Shown piece after piece: positions 33,927-41,872 of a stretch of DNA of 64,000 nt (the first letter of the stretch is position 1; each line of letters starts with the position of its first letter). The notes under the pieces are model-generated. The model saw only the letters and a list, made by a program, of their open reading frames with translations, made no database searches and had not been told where the DNA came from. The DNA comes from CAYVIB01 sp964451365 (lineage in GTDB: Bacteria; Pseudomonadota; Gammaproteobacteria; Pseudomonadales; Cellvibrionaceae). Where the stretch lies: assembly GCA_964451365.1 (NCBI GenBank), contig CAYVIB010000031.1:1-64000 (forward strand), given 5' to 3'. The position numbers were made by a program, and so were the translations under genes.

Positions 33927-34341
33927 GGCTTTTACCTCTCACTGCTTCTCCATGTTTTCGAAAGGTGTTTGCTGTGTGTTCTGGTTTAAACGAATGCGGA
34001 TCCAGTTTCTTCTTGCCCGCTTGAAGCATTAGCAGGCCGATAACCAAAACCACACCGCCGACGATCAGCGAAGCCAGCCACATATCCACTACCAGTGACA
34101 AACCCAAAACCGCCGACAACAATAAAAACAGCAAACCTGCGTAAGCTACCGCGCCGCCGGTGGCAACGGATGAAATTCCCTTTTTGGCGCCTTCCACGGC
34201 CTGGAAAATTTCCGATCGCACCAGCGCGGCCTCCTTGGTGATTAAAGCGCTGGAATCATTGATAACCTGTCGGATCAGTCCTGGCACGGAATCGTGATCG
34301 CGTGTTGAATGTACTTTTGCTGAACTGGAGCGATTATCCAT
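33910..34341 (-). CDS. Phage-holin-family-like (YqjE-like) membrane protein
   Basis: A 143-residue inner-membrane protein starting at 34,341 with GGAGGG six bases upstream. It has two hydrophobic helices (about 56-77 and 82-104) after an amphipathic N-terminus that includes L-I-R-Q-V-I-N-D-S-S-A-L-I-T-K-E-A. The 'holin' family label is a domain name; there are no phage genes nearby. It sits in an operon between a DUF883-like protein and DUF3618, like the E. coli yqjD-yqjE-yqjK group. Confidence 0.82.
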   Translation of the reverse strand: MDNRSSSAKVHSTRDHDSVPGLIRQVINDSSALITKEAALVRSEIFQAVEGAKKGISSVATGGAVAYAGLLFLLLSAVLGLSLVVDMWLASLIVGGVVLVIGLLMLQAGKKKLDPHSFKPEHTANTFRKHGEAVRGKSHELQR

Positions 34342-34360
34342 AGTAAACCCTCCTTTGGAT

Positions 34361-34954
34361 TTACAGCGTGGGTGTCGTGGCTGAACGGGTACGCGCGGAT
34401 GTGGTTGCACTGTTCGGTTGTGGCGAAGTAACCCGCTCGGTGACGGTAGGCACCTCTGTTTCAAATGAACCGGCGCGCGTTTCGGTAAATGAACCGGCGC
34501 GTTCGGGCCTGGCTAGTTCTTCATGTTCGTGATGTTCGGAGGATTTTGCAAAACGCATTAAAACCGCGCCAACGGCAACGCTTCCCGCAATAAAAAGGGC
34601 GGGATTTTTACGCCCGAAATCACTGACGTCATGAATGATTTCATCAACGCTTTTACGCCGGATCTGGCCCGCGAACTGGTGGATGCTATCCGCCACTTGT
34701 TCCGCGTACCGGGCCAGCGTGTTGAGGTCATCCTGCCTTAGTTGATTTGCGGCTGCGCGCTCTGCGTTGGCCAGCTTATCCGCCTGTTGCCCCACGCGCT
34801 CCTTTGCGTCTTGCGCGGTTTGCCGGCCGTGCTCCTTTGCGCGTTGGGTGGCTGAATCGATTGCGTTTTTTGCCTGGGTTTTCAATCGTTCCGCTTCCCG
34901 CGCAGCCTGTTCCGGTATGTCGCGCTGTGTGTCTGGGTTAAATTGGTCAGTCAT
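34361..34954 (-). CDS. YqjD/ElaB-like coiled-coil membrane protein
   Basis: A 197-residue protein; ATG 34,954 is preferred (AGGAGTGACATCC precedes it) over the GTG three codons earlier. The N-terminal 90 residues are an Ala/Gln/Arg-rich coiled coil (R-A-K-E-H-G-R-Q-T-A-Q-D-A-K-E-R-V). A short hydrophobic stretch (N-P-A-L-F-I-A-G-S-V-A-V-G-A-V-L-M) near 120-137 anchors it, followed by a Thr/Ser/Pro tail. It is the first gene of the 34,954-33,015 operon. Proteins of this kind associate with membranes and sometimes ribosomes in stationary phase; here only the architecture supports this. Confidence 0.78.
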   Translation of the reverse strand: MTDQFNPDTQRDIPEQAAREAERLKTQAKNAIDSATQRAKEHGRQTAQDAKERVGQQADKLANAERAAANQLRQDDLNTLARYAEQVADSIHQFAGQIRRKSVDEIIHDVSDFGRKNPALFIAGSVAVGAVLMRFAKSSEHHEHEELARPERAGSFTETRAGSFETEVPTVTERVTSPQPNSATTSARTRSATTPTL

Positions 34955-35262
34955 GGATGTCACTCCTTGTATTGGCTATAAGTTAAACGACAGCCGCCAT
35001 TCATTAAGTAAGCGACCTCATACTGCGTTATAAGCAACATACAGTCCAACCCCCTCCTAACCTCCCCCTTGGCAGGGGGAGGGGCTGGTTCGTGCCATTA
35101 GCTGAGTATTTGGTTGGGGCACGCCTTAGCTTTTCCCGCGACAGGGGGAGGATTGGTTTGCTCAAGTGGATGAAGTCCAGCCGGTGGGCTATCAACTCTC
35201 TCCCCTGACAAGGGGAGGGTTGGGGAGGGGTTACAGGAAAGTAATAAAGCAGAGAAGACCTT
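34955..35262. repeat. Intergenic with two GC-rich inverted blocks
   Basis: No gene. Two inverted blocks of the CCCTCCCC/GGGGAGGG class lie at 35,043-35,092 and 35,199-35,233. They lie just downstream of the flavin monooxygenase-like gene and may end the biosynthetic operon transcript. Confidence 0.5.
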
Positions 35263-36468
35263 TTACAAAAGAATTTGCTCCGGCGGTAATCCCAGGTACA
35301 ACCTGCCACCCACCGAATAAGAGCGCAGCGAATTGATTACGTGCTGATTAATAGTCTGAATATCGCGCAGGCTTTGTTCAATTTTATTTCTTTTGTATAC
35401 CGCGCCGCCGCCGCTGACTTTGTAGATCAACTCCACCGCTTCCTTGCAGGATTCGAACACATGTGTATGCACCAGATAAAAATCGGCGATTTGTTCGGGT
35501 GTGGGCTCGTCGCCGCCGGTCAGGGCCTGCCATACTCCTTCAATCGTGCTGTAGAGCCAGGCGCGCGCCGCGCCCACTTTTGCCGCCGCCCTGCCGACAG
35601 CATCCTGCACAAAAAATTCGTCGCAAAGTTCCTTCGGTGGGAGCATCTTCTCGCCGACAAACGTCATTCTACCGGGGCGGTGGGAATGTTTGGCAAATTC
35701 GTTGATAGCCGCCTGCGCAATACCTAGTGGAACTGAAGAAAAGTTCAACAGGATGCTCATCGGAAAGACGTACAGCGGGGACATCCGGTAAGGCCGGAAA
35801 TCCTGGAAGCTGAAGCTTTGTTCCCGCGGAACAAAATGGCTTTCAATTTCCAGATCATGGCTGCCGCTGCCGCGCAAGCCAATCGGGTCCCAGGTATCCA
35901 GTATTTTCACCGCTTCCCTGGGAATAAAACACTGCCGCGTTACGGGCATGCCATTTTCCAGAAAACACTGCCGGCCATTTTCGTAAACCAGGCAACCGGC
36001 AACAAACCAGTCGCTGTGCTGGCAGCCGCTGGAAAAGGGCATTCTGCCGCTCACCTGGAAACCGCCTTCCACTTTTTCCGCGCGGCCGGTGGTGGTGAGC
36101 GTGCTGCCGGTAACCATATCCACATCGGGAAACATTTTTCGTGCAACCTCCTGGTCGATAAACGCGCTGAAGTAGCCGGTGTCGCTGCCGATCATCACGC
36201 ACCAGGCAACGGAGGCGTCCGCCTGGGCGAGAACTTCGATCGCGTGCAACTGGGTCATCGGATCGAGTTCCATGCCGCCCCATTCGGCGGGCATGGTCAT
36301 GCGGAAAAAGCCGGCTTTTTTTAATTTATTGACAAGTGCTGCGGGAATTCGGCGCCCGGTTTCGATCTCGTCGCGGTAGGTGTTAATTTCCTCCTGGAGC
36401 GCATAGGCAGCGTTAATAAGCGCTTCGCCGTCGCCGGTACATTGGTTTATTTTAATTGCCGCTGTCAT
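35263..36468 (-). CDS. Group D flavin monooxygenase-like (acyl-CoA dehydrogenase fold)
   Basis: A 401-residue protein. Start 36,468 has GAGGTGG just upstream. The layout is that of acyl-CoA dehydrogenase-type two-component monooxygenases such as HsaA and DszC: an N-terminal helical domain (P-A-E-W-G-G-M-E-L near 47), a central beta domain (W-D-P-I-G-L-R-G-S-G-S-H-D near 186, with S-G-C-Q-H-S-D-W), and a C-terminal helical domain. These enzymes take reduced flavin from a separate reductase and insert one oxygen into aromatics or heteroatoms. No flavin reductase is in the operon. It lies at the downstream end of the isocyanide cluster, 113 bases after the secreted-protein gene, so membership is likely but less certain than for the coupled genes. 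Confidence 0.85.
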   Translation of the reverse strand: MTAAIKINQCTGDGEALINAAYALQEEINTYRDEIETGRRIPAALVNKLKKAGFFRMTMPAEWGGMELDPMTQLHAIEVLAQADASVAWCVMIGSDTGYFSAFIDQEVARKMFPDVDMVTGSTLTTTGRAEKVEGGFQVSGRMPFSSGCQHSDWFVAGCLVYENGRQCFLENGMPVTRQCFIPREAVKILDTWDPIGLRGSGSHDLEIESHFVPREQSFSFQDFRPYRMSPLYVFPMSILLNFSSVPLGIAQAAINEFAKHSHRPGRMTFVGEKMLPPKELCDEFFVQDAVGRAAAKVGAARAWLYSTIEGVWQALTGGDEPTPEQIADFYLVHTHVFESCKEAVELIYKVSGGGAVYKRNKIEQSLRDIQTINQHVINSLRSYSVGGRLYLGLPPEQILL

Positions 36469-36581
36469 AGTCCACCTCGACTTTTCGTGGGGGGGGTAGG
36501 TAAGCGACCACCCGCCGTTTGCGATTATGGCGGGTGGCGACCGAAGTATCGGGCCATTACTTACCCGCCGTACAAAAAAAT

Positions 36582-37094
36582 CTATTTCATCCGTGTGAGT
36601 GTGAGCTTCAATGGCGTGTCCTTGCCGTCCTGCCGCCACAGCCAGTAGTGAACAACATGGTCATTGTCGATAAACTCAATTTCCAGGTCGCGCATATAGC
36701 CGTTGTCCGGTTCGTTCCGGGCGAGGTCAATAAAATTGAAATCGATTTTTCCGCTGTTGGAGGAGTTTACCGTCGCACTCATTCGCGGGTGATTGCCCCA
36801 CGAGCAATAATGGGACATCATGATTTTCTCGTTGTCGAGGTGGTAGGCGGTTGACATGTTCCACCACATGGGATCCCTTGAACGATAGCGCTCGACAATG
36901 GCGCCGCCATTAATTTCCTCATAGGAAATTTCGATATCGTTGCCGTCAGGCAGTTTTCCTTTCCAGTTTCCCACCATCGATTGAATTTTGGCAAAGCTCT
37001 TTTTTGCCTGCTCAATGTCGCTGCCGGCGAAACTGTTTTGCGTCAGGCCGGCGATACAAATAATTGCGATTAACGGTCGGGTAACTGCCTTCAT
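36582..37094 (-). CDS. Small secreted protein of unknown function
   Basis: A 170-residue protein starting at 37,094, where GGGAGAAAAAAG precedes the ATG. A Sec signal peptide ends near S-F-A (23). The mature part has alternating strands with W-K-G-K-L-P-D-G-N-D-I-E-I-S-Y-E-E, P-M-W-W-N-M-S, H-Y-C-S-W-G-N-H-P-R-M and H-Y-W-L-W-R-Q-D-G-K, consistent with a lipocalin-like or SnoaL-neighbouring beta barrel that could bind a small ligand. It lies 14 bases after the HAD phosphatase gene in the isocyanide operon, so it may bind, transport or cyclise the product. That role is inference. Confidence 0.75.
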   Translation of the reverse strand: MKAVTRPLIAIICIAGLTQNSFAGSDIEQAKKSFAKIQSMVGNWKGKLPDGNDIEISYEEINGGAIVERYRSRDPMWWNMSTAYHLDNEKIMMSHYCSWGNHPRMSATVNSSNSGKIDFNFIDLARNEPDNGYMRDLEIEFIDNDHVVHYWLWRQDGKDTPLKLTLTRMK

Positions 37095-37108
37095 CTTTTT
37101 TCTCCCGG

Positions 37109-37795
37109 TTATCGAGTTGTGGCTGACCGGTTGGAGTTGTCGCGTCGCTCCAGCCAGTCGAAAATTTCTCCGGCGGAATCGACGACGGCTTCGGCTCCTG
37201 CTTCCAATAGGGTTTCGGCGGGGCGGTAACCCCAACTCACGCCAAGGCAGGTCATATTGACGGCTTTTGCCGTTTCCACATCAATAGCCGTGTCGCCGAT
37301 TAAAATTGCATTCTCCGGCTCCACCGCCAGATCCGATAGCAATTGATTGGTCGGAATGGGATTGGGTTTTCGCGCATCTCCTTCGGTATGACCTTTAACC
37401 ACTTTAAAGACATCGTCGCGGAAGAAGTGTCGCACCAGTTTCCTGGTTAAATCGTGCCGTTTGTTGCTGAACACCGCCAGCGTATAACCGGCGGAGCACA
37501 ATTGCGCTGCCAGTTCGGTCATGCCGGGGTAGCAGGCGGATTTGTCAAACAGGTGCTCGCCGTAACGGAGGATGAATTCCCCGTAGAGAACCTGCTGGTG
37601 AGCCGGGTCGTAGTGGGGTACCAGCCGGTTCACCATGGAACGTATGCCGTTGCCGATGAGGGCGCGGTATGCTTCGCGTGTCTGGATCGGTTGTTGGTGA
37701 TGGGCGAGCACGCGGTTCATGGCATCGGCGATGTCAGGCAGGGAATCGACGAGCGTGCCGTCCAGGTCGAAAATAACAGTGGTAATGGTTTTCAT
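37109..37795 (-). CDS. HAD-family phosphoglycolate-phosphatase-like hydrolase
   Basis: A 228-residue HAD hydrolase. Motif I is D-L-D-G-T (nucleophile Asp and acid/base Asp), followed by a Gph-type helical cap, S-N-K-R (motif II), K-P (motif III) and G-D-T-A-I-D (motif IV). Such enzymes hydrolyse phosphate esters like phosphoglycolate. Start ATG 37,795 overlaps the stop of the upstream oxygenase gene by one base (TGATG), so it is translated in the same operon as the isocyanide genes. Whether it acts on a pathway intermediate, for example a phosphorylated sugar released by the isocyanide synthase, or is housekeeping, is open. Confidence 0.88.
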   Translation of the reverse strand: MKTITTVIFDLDGTLVDSLPDIADAMNRVLAHHQQPIQTREAYRALIGNGIRSMVNRLVPHYDPAHQQVLYGEFILRYGEHLFDKSACYPGMTELAAQLCSAGYTLAVFSNKRHDLTRKLVRHFFRDDVFKVVKGHTEGDARKPNPIPTNQLLSDLAVEPENAILIGDTAIDVETAKAVNMTCLGVSWGYRPAETLLEAGAEAVVDSAGEIFDWLERRDNSNRSATTR

Positions 37796-38583
37796 CACAA
37801 AATGTTTATCCGTTTTATATGGCGTTGGTCGTTGAGCTTCACAAAGCGCGAGCGCCCGTGAAGCAGGCGGCTGTTATCCGCGATCAGGTAGTCTCCCGCG
37901 CGCCATGTGTGCCGGTACATAAACTTGTCCGAATACAGGCGTGTGTTCAAGTCGCGCAGGATATTGCCGGACGTCTCCCGGTCCAGGCCGCGAACTGTGA
38001 CATCCACCGGATTAATGTGGTTGTTGTCTTCGTTAAAGGCTTCGATGTAGCGGATAACATCGCTGTTATCGTACCGGTTTTTGCAAATCAGCGGGGATTC
38101 GATCCGGCCGCCGTAGTGTGCTTTCTTTTCCGTGCGATATTCAATCGTAAGTGATTGCCAGTGGCGGCGCTCCTCTTCCGTAGCCAGCGCCAGCACCTGT
38201 AGGGTATTGACGAAAAGGGTTTCTCCGCCGGCGCCCGGAGTTGCGCCTGTTATGCATTGAAACAGGTTGTAGTGCGGTTTATTTTCCACGTAGGCGCCAT
38301 CCCAGTGCAGTTCCACCCGACCCTGTCCAAAAATATGGTTGGCGGGGTTGGGCTGCATTTTCAGTTCGAGTATTTCGCCGAATTCCCAGGCGAGCAGGTC
38401 GCCGAATTGGCGGGCGAAGGCAATATAATCGTTGTCTGGTACGAGCGAATAGCCGCGGAAAACGACCAGTAGATGTTCGGCGAGAATATCGCGCACGGCG
38501 GATGGTTCGATCGACAAGATGGAATTTTCATTTCCTTCGGCTTCCACCAACGCACCGAAGGGGGCGAGACGGGTCAGCTTCAT
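37795..38583 (-). CDS. PvcB/IsnB-type Fe(II)/2-oxoglutarate oxygenase
   Basis: A 262-residue member of the TauD/TfdA superfamily. The facial triad reads H-W-D (His 93, Asp 95) and a distal His in L-L-H-G-R (about 242). The segment L-H-W-D-G-A-Y and G-G-E-T-L-F-V-N-T is highly characteristic of PvcB/IsnB, the enzymes that decarboxylate or dehydrogenate tyrosine isonitrile to the vinyl isonitrile. The gene overlaps the isocyanide synthase gene by 4 bases (ATGA), the strongest sign that they work in one pathway. Substrate identity (tyrosine versus tryptophan isonitrile) is not readable here. Confidence 0.92.
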   Translation of the reverse strand: MKLTRLAPFGALVEAEGNENSILSIEPSAVRDILAEHLLVVFRGYSLVPDNDYIAFARQFGDLLAWEFGEILELKMQPNPANHIFGQGRVELHWDGAYVENKPHYNLFQCITGATPGAGGETLFVNTLQVLALATEEERRHWQSLTIEYRTEKKAHYGGRIESPLICKNRYDNSDVIRYIEAFNEDNNHINPVDVTVRGLDRETSGNILRDLNTRLYSDKFMYRHTWRAGDYLIADNSRLLHGRSRFVKLNDQRHIKRINIL

Positions 38584-39605
38584 ACTTTATTGCCTGGTAT
38601 AAATTCAAAGTGACTGGGCCTGCCGTTTTCAAATGCCAGCAAGCCTGTTTGTTCCGCCTCACCGCGTTTTACCAGCAGAATTTTGTCACCTTTTCTCAAG
38701 GCAACACCATGCCAGGGAGTGAGCCAGCAATCGTCGGATTCCGCCAGCGTAATGCCGATTTTTTTCGACACGCGAAACTGGGGGTGAATGGACAGGCGCA
38801 CGGCGCCGGCGAAATGTTTTTCCAGCAGCCTGGTCCAGGCGTTGCTGCGTTGAATTACCCGGTAGGCCACGGATTTGGCGAGCTTTTGGAGGGTGGTGCG
38901 GGATTCGCTTTTAAACATATCCAGGCCGGAATAATCTTCCACGATAAACCGGGTAATGCCCAGGTACATCGCTTTGGCTTCTTCCTCGGTCCGGCATCGT
39001 CTGCGCAGCTGGTAGATGGACTCGCCATATTGAATCAGCAGTTCTTCCCGCAGTGTGGTGTAGTCCCTTACTTCCGGATAAACCTGGTCCAGGTTGAAAA
39101 AGGAAAATTTTTCCGGGTGAACCCTGTTTGCATATTCCTGCAAATAGTTGCCATAGTCCGACACGTCCTGGTCGGGAATGTGAACAAGGTCGGCGAATAC
39201 GCGGCCATCGGAACAAATTGTTATGTAGGCGCCGGGTGGGTAAACAGCCCCTATTTCCTCGCAGAGCGAGTTCAAGTTATGTAACGCATGTTTCTCCGCG
39301 AGGTCGGGTAAGGCACTCAGTGTTTTCATCCGGTTGGGAGATTTGGCGGGGAAGCCCGGCAGAATCAGGTTGATCGGCTCGTTTTCGGCGATAACCGAAG
39401 CGATAGCGGAAAGATGCGGTTCAGATTCCCGTGCGAAGCATTCCGGTTTGTCGTGTTCGGTCGGTAGCAGCCGGCGGCGCCTGAAAATGGTTTTCAGTAC
39501 CGCCTGGGCGATTTGCCTGTGCTTGCGGGAATAATTGATAAAGTCTTCGTCACTGACTTCATCTGTTCCGAGTTCAACTTTTAACATCTGATCTGCGCTG
39601 CCCAT
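38580..39605 (-). CDS. Isocyanide (isonitrile) synthase, PvcA/IsnA/DIT1 family
   Basis: A 341-residue cytosolic enzyme of the DIT1_PvcA family, which condenses an amino acid amine with ribulose-5-phosphate carbon to give an isonitrile. The signature blocks are L-P-G-F-P-A-K-S-P-N (82-91), L-P-D-L-A-E (99-104), Y-P-P-G-A (122-126), S-D-G-R-V-F (132-137), and later R-L-S-I-H-P and W-L-T-P-W-H-G. These match known IsnA/PvcA proteins end to end and the length is normal for the single-domain form. The gene is 58 bases after the halogenase gene and overlaps the oxygenase gene. The ATG at 39,605 has no strong ribosome binding site; a start at 39,587 is possible. Confidence 0.94.
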   Translation of the reverse strand: MGSADQMLKVELGTDEVSDEDFINYSRKHRQIAQAVLKTIFRRRRLLPTEHDKPECFARESEPHLSAIASVIAENEPINLILPGFPAKSPNRMKTLSALPDLAEKHALHNLNSLCEEIGAVYPPGAYITICSDGRVFADLVHIPDQDVSDYGNYLQEYANRVHPEKFSFFNLDQVYPEVRDYTTLREELLIQYGESIYQLRRRCRTEEEAKAMYLGITRFIVEDYSGLDMFKSESRTTLQKLAKSVAYRVIQRSNAWTRLLEKHFAGAVRLSIHPQFRVSKKIGITLAESDDCWLTPWHGVALRKGDKILLVKRGEAEQTGLLAFENGRPSHFEFIPGNKV

Positions 39606-39663
39606 TATTGCGTTACCGTTGTTTGCGATTCTCTTCCGCTCCGTGTCGTGTTGGTAATTCCGT

Positions 39664-41337
39664 TTAGGCGGCGGTGTATTGTTTCTCCATCGTGCCTTGA
39701 TAGGCGGCGTGTTTTACTTTCAGTAAGTCCAGGCTTTGCCGTAGAGTCAGTGAATTATCGATAGCTATTCGTGCAACGTCCGCAAAGGTTTCTTCGGCGC
39801 AGTTTATTTGCTCCACTTCGGCCAAGCGCTGCAGGGAGCGGATTATTCCGACGCGCAGCATTTCCTGTTCAATATTGGCAATACCTTCCTGGCAGAGTGT
39901 TTTACCCATGGTACGGGTGTTAAGCATAAAGCGGTCGCCGATTTCGATATCATAGAACTGTCCTTTGTTATTGGCGTGGACCACGCCTTTTTTTTCCAGC
40001 AGGTCCTGCAGCTCCCGTACGATATGCTCTACACGGTGAATACAGGACTCCTCCAGCATCAGTTCCGCTTTTTTGTCGAGCATGTCGAATTCCTCGTCGC
40101 TCATGTTCGGGTCGTAACCCCAGCTTTCCGTCATCGAAACAGGCAGGATAATGCCGAACCACTGCATCAACAGAGTTTCGAAATTGGCGCGCTGGCGGTC
40201 GAAGCAGTCGTGGTAGTGGCCCTTGATGTGGAGGAAGAAATTTTCCAGCCACACTTTGTTGAATGCATTGTAGGCCTTGACCTTGTTGCGAAATACGTTT
40301 TCCTCGCCCGCCATGTCGGTGGTAATCAGGTCGCCGATCATACGGTTGTTGTCCGCCAGAAGGGCGGAGCCGGGAGAGAGTATCGGGTCGAGCACTGCCG
40401 AAGCCATGCCGGTAAGAAACCAGCGCTGTTCGGAAAAGCTTTGCTTTGCCTGCCGCGAGATGCCGCGCAGGCGATGGAAGTCGAGCAGTTCGCTTTGGTC
40501 GCCCAACAGTTGTCGCATGCAACGATGGGTTTTGAGGAAATCAATAAATTCCCTGTCGTTGTTTATTTTGACAGGGCTCATATCGGTACGCACGGTAACG
40601 CCGATGCTGAAGGTTTCTCCGTCGATGGGTATCAGCCAGATCCAGTAACCGCCGTACATAAAGTGCGTGGTCGCCAGGGCTCGCGTTGTGTGATTGACCC
40701 GGGCGCGCCATTCGCGGTCGCCGAGCAAATCCAGGTTGGCAATGTTTTTGAAGCGCCCCCAATAGCTGTCGATGGGGTGATTGTTGTTATTGGATTTGAT
40801 CAGCCTGAGCTTTTTGCCGATGGGGCTGGCGAATCCGGCGGCGTCCACCATCCATCTGCAGCGATAGGTGTTGTTACCCGTGACCGCGGTATGGCCGTTT
40901 TCTCCGTCGAGGGTGATTTCCCTGACGCTGGTACCCAGGCGCACATCAATTCCCGCGTCGACATTCATGTGATAGAGGTCGGTGTCGAAGCGTTTGCGGT
41001 TAATTTGATGGGCAGGTGTGGTGTGAAACCAGGAGCGCCCCACCTCACTCATCTGGTCGATGGGCAGGTCGTGCTCCGGCGAGTCGTAAAAAAAGCGCAG
41101 GCCGTGTTTGTACAAGTGGTTGGTGTCCAGGTAAAAACCCAGGTGCAGGTCTTTTACCGCGTAGTCCCAGAACGATTCCAGTGTGGATTCGCCCACCCAG
41201 TGATCGAACTGCTTTTTCTTTTCCAGCACGACGATATCGAGTTCCGGATGTTTAATTTTAAGTTGCCGCGCCAGGCAGGCTCCCGCCATGGAGGAACCGA
41301 TAATCAAAACGTCACATTGGGTTTCCATTTGCGCCAT
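39664..41337 (-). CDS. Flavin-dependent halogenase
   Basis: A 557-residue protein with start 41,337 preceded by AGGAGG at seven bases. The FAD fold has G-S-S-M-A-G (14-19), then V-G-E-S-T (48-52), K-H-G-L-R-F-F with Lys 77 at the position of the catalytic lysine of halogenases, W-I-W-L-I-P (232-237, the W-x-W-x-I-P block excluding flavin monooxygenases) and L-D-P-I-L-S-P-G (316-323, the F-x-P-x-S-x-G-type motif). Together these fit a true flavin-dependent halogenase that uses FADH2, chloride or bromide and O2. A C-terminal extension of about 200 helical residues is present. First gene of the isocyanide operon. Confidence 0.9.
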   Translation of the reverse strand: MAQMETQCDVLIIGSSMAGACLARQLKIKHPELDIVVLEKKKQFDHWVGESTLESFWDYAVKDLHLGFYLDTNHLYKHGLRFFYDSPEHDLPIDQMSEVGRSWFHTTPAHQINRKRFDTDLYHMNVDAGIDVRLGTSVREITLDGENGHTAVTGNNTYRCRWMVDAAGFASPIGKKLRLIKSNNNNHPIDSYWGRFKNIANLDLLGDREWRARVNHTTRALATTHFMYGGYWIWLIPIDGETFSIGVTVRTDMSPVKINNDREFIDFLKTHRCMRQLLGDQSELLDFHRLRGISRQAKQSFSEQRWFLTGMASAVLDPILSPGSALLADNNRMIGDLITTDMAGEENVFRNKVKAYNAFNKVWLENFFLHIKGHYHDCFDRQRANFETLLMQWFGIILPVSMTESWGYDPNMSDEEFDMLDKKAELMLEESCIHRVEHIVRELQDLLEKKGVVHANNKGQFYDIEIGDRFMLNTRTMGKTLCQEGIANIEQEMLRVGIIRSLQRLAEVEQINCAEETFADVARIAIDNSLTLRQSLDLLKVKHAAYQGTMEKQYTAA

Positions 41338-41872
41338 AAAACGTCCTCCTGGCATTCAAACCATTTTGCATTGGCTGCAAGTAATACAATCTGTACAAAA
41401 TTAAACCTTTATTTTGGTGTGGATGACAATCTCTGTTCAGGAAGAGATACGGCGGTTCACAGGAAAAAACAGGTAAATCGTTGTCGGGCAAATTATCTTT
41501 CTTCAATTTCGCGGAATATTTATGGGTGTTATTACCATCGGTGTCGAATGAGGGGCGGGCCGGTATTTATAAGCTTTCGGATTATTTTCAGGTTCGTGAT
41601 CAACCGCGGGTTATAAGCGTTGAGGTTTTGACGCTGTTGACACAAGATTAAAGATAGAATTACGCGCCAGCGGACATTGACGCTGCCGCGACGTTAGAAT
41701 ATTTTTGTGATTTAAGCGACACGGGAACTTGACCGGATAGTGATATCCGTTTTTTACGATGAACCTTTTCCTGAACCAGCAGAGTAAAACAAAAATAAAA
41801 GTGGCTGTTTCCTGGCAGTCTGTTAGACGGGAGCGATGAGCGAATTAGTGCTGACAGGCCCTCGTTAAACCG
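41338..41872. promoter_or_regulatory. Divergent promoter region of the halogenase operon
   Basis: About 535 bases separate the halogenase start from a divergent gene at 41,873. The AGGAGG of the halogenase is at 41,345-41,350 on the complement strand. A plus-strand hairpin with T-run lies at 41,734-41,755 (see separate entry). No operator palindrome was recognised; a regulator gene is not adjacent. Confidence 0.45.
41734..41755 (+). terminator. Hairpin with T-run in the leader of the 41873 gene
   Basis: CGGATA-GTGA-TATCCG is a 6-bp stem with a GNRA-like loop, followed by six Ts. It lies about 118 bases before the 41,873 gene, with no gene upstream on this strand, so it may attenuate a leader transcript rather than end a gene. 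The short stem lowers confidence. Confidence 0.4.

Noticed and set aside
33910..34341. 'Phage holin' domain as sign of a prophage
   Set aside because: The domain name covers many non-phage membrane proteins, and no integrase, capsid or tail gene is nearby.
38241..39284. A 347-codon plus-strand frame opposite the isocyanide synthase
   Set aside because: No domain, no ribosome binding site, and fully overlapped by a gene with strong family motifs.
39808..41616. A 602-codon open frame on the plus strand
   Set aside because: It lies opposite the halogenase gene, has no recognisable domain, and its composition mirrors the halogenase codon usage on the other strand. It is a shadow frame.
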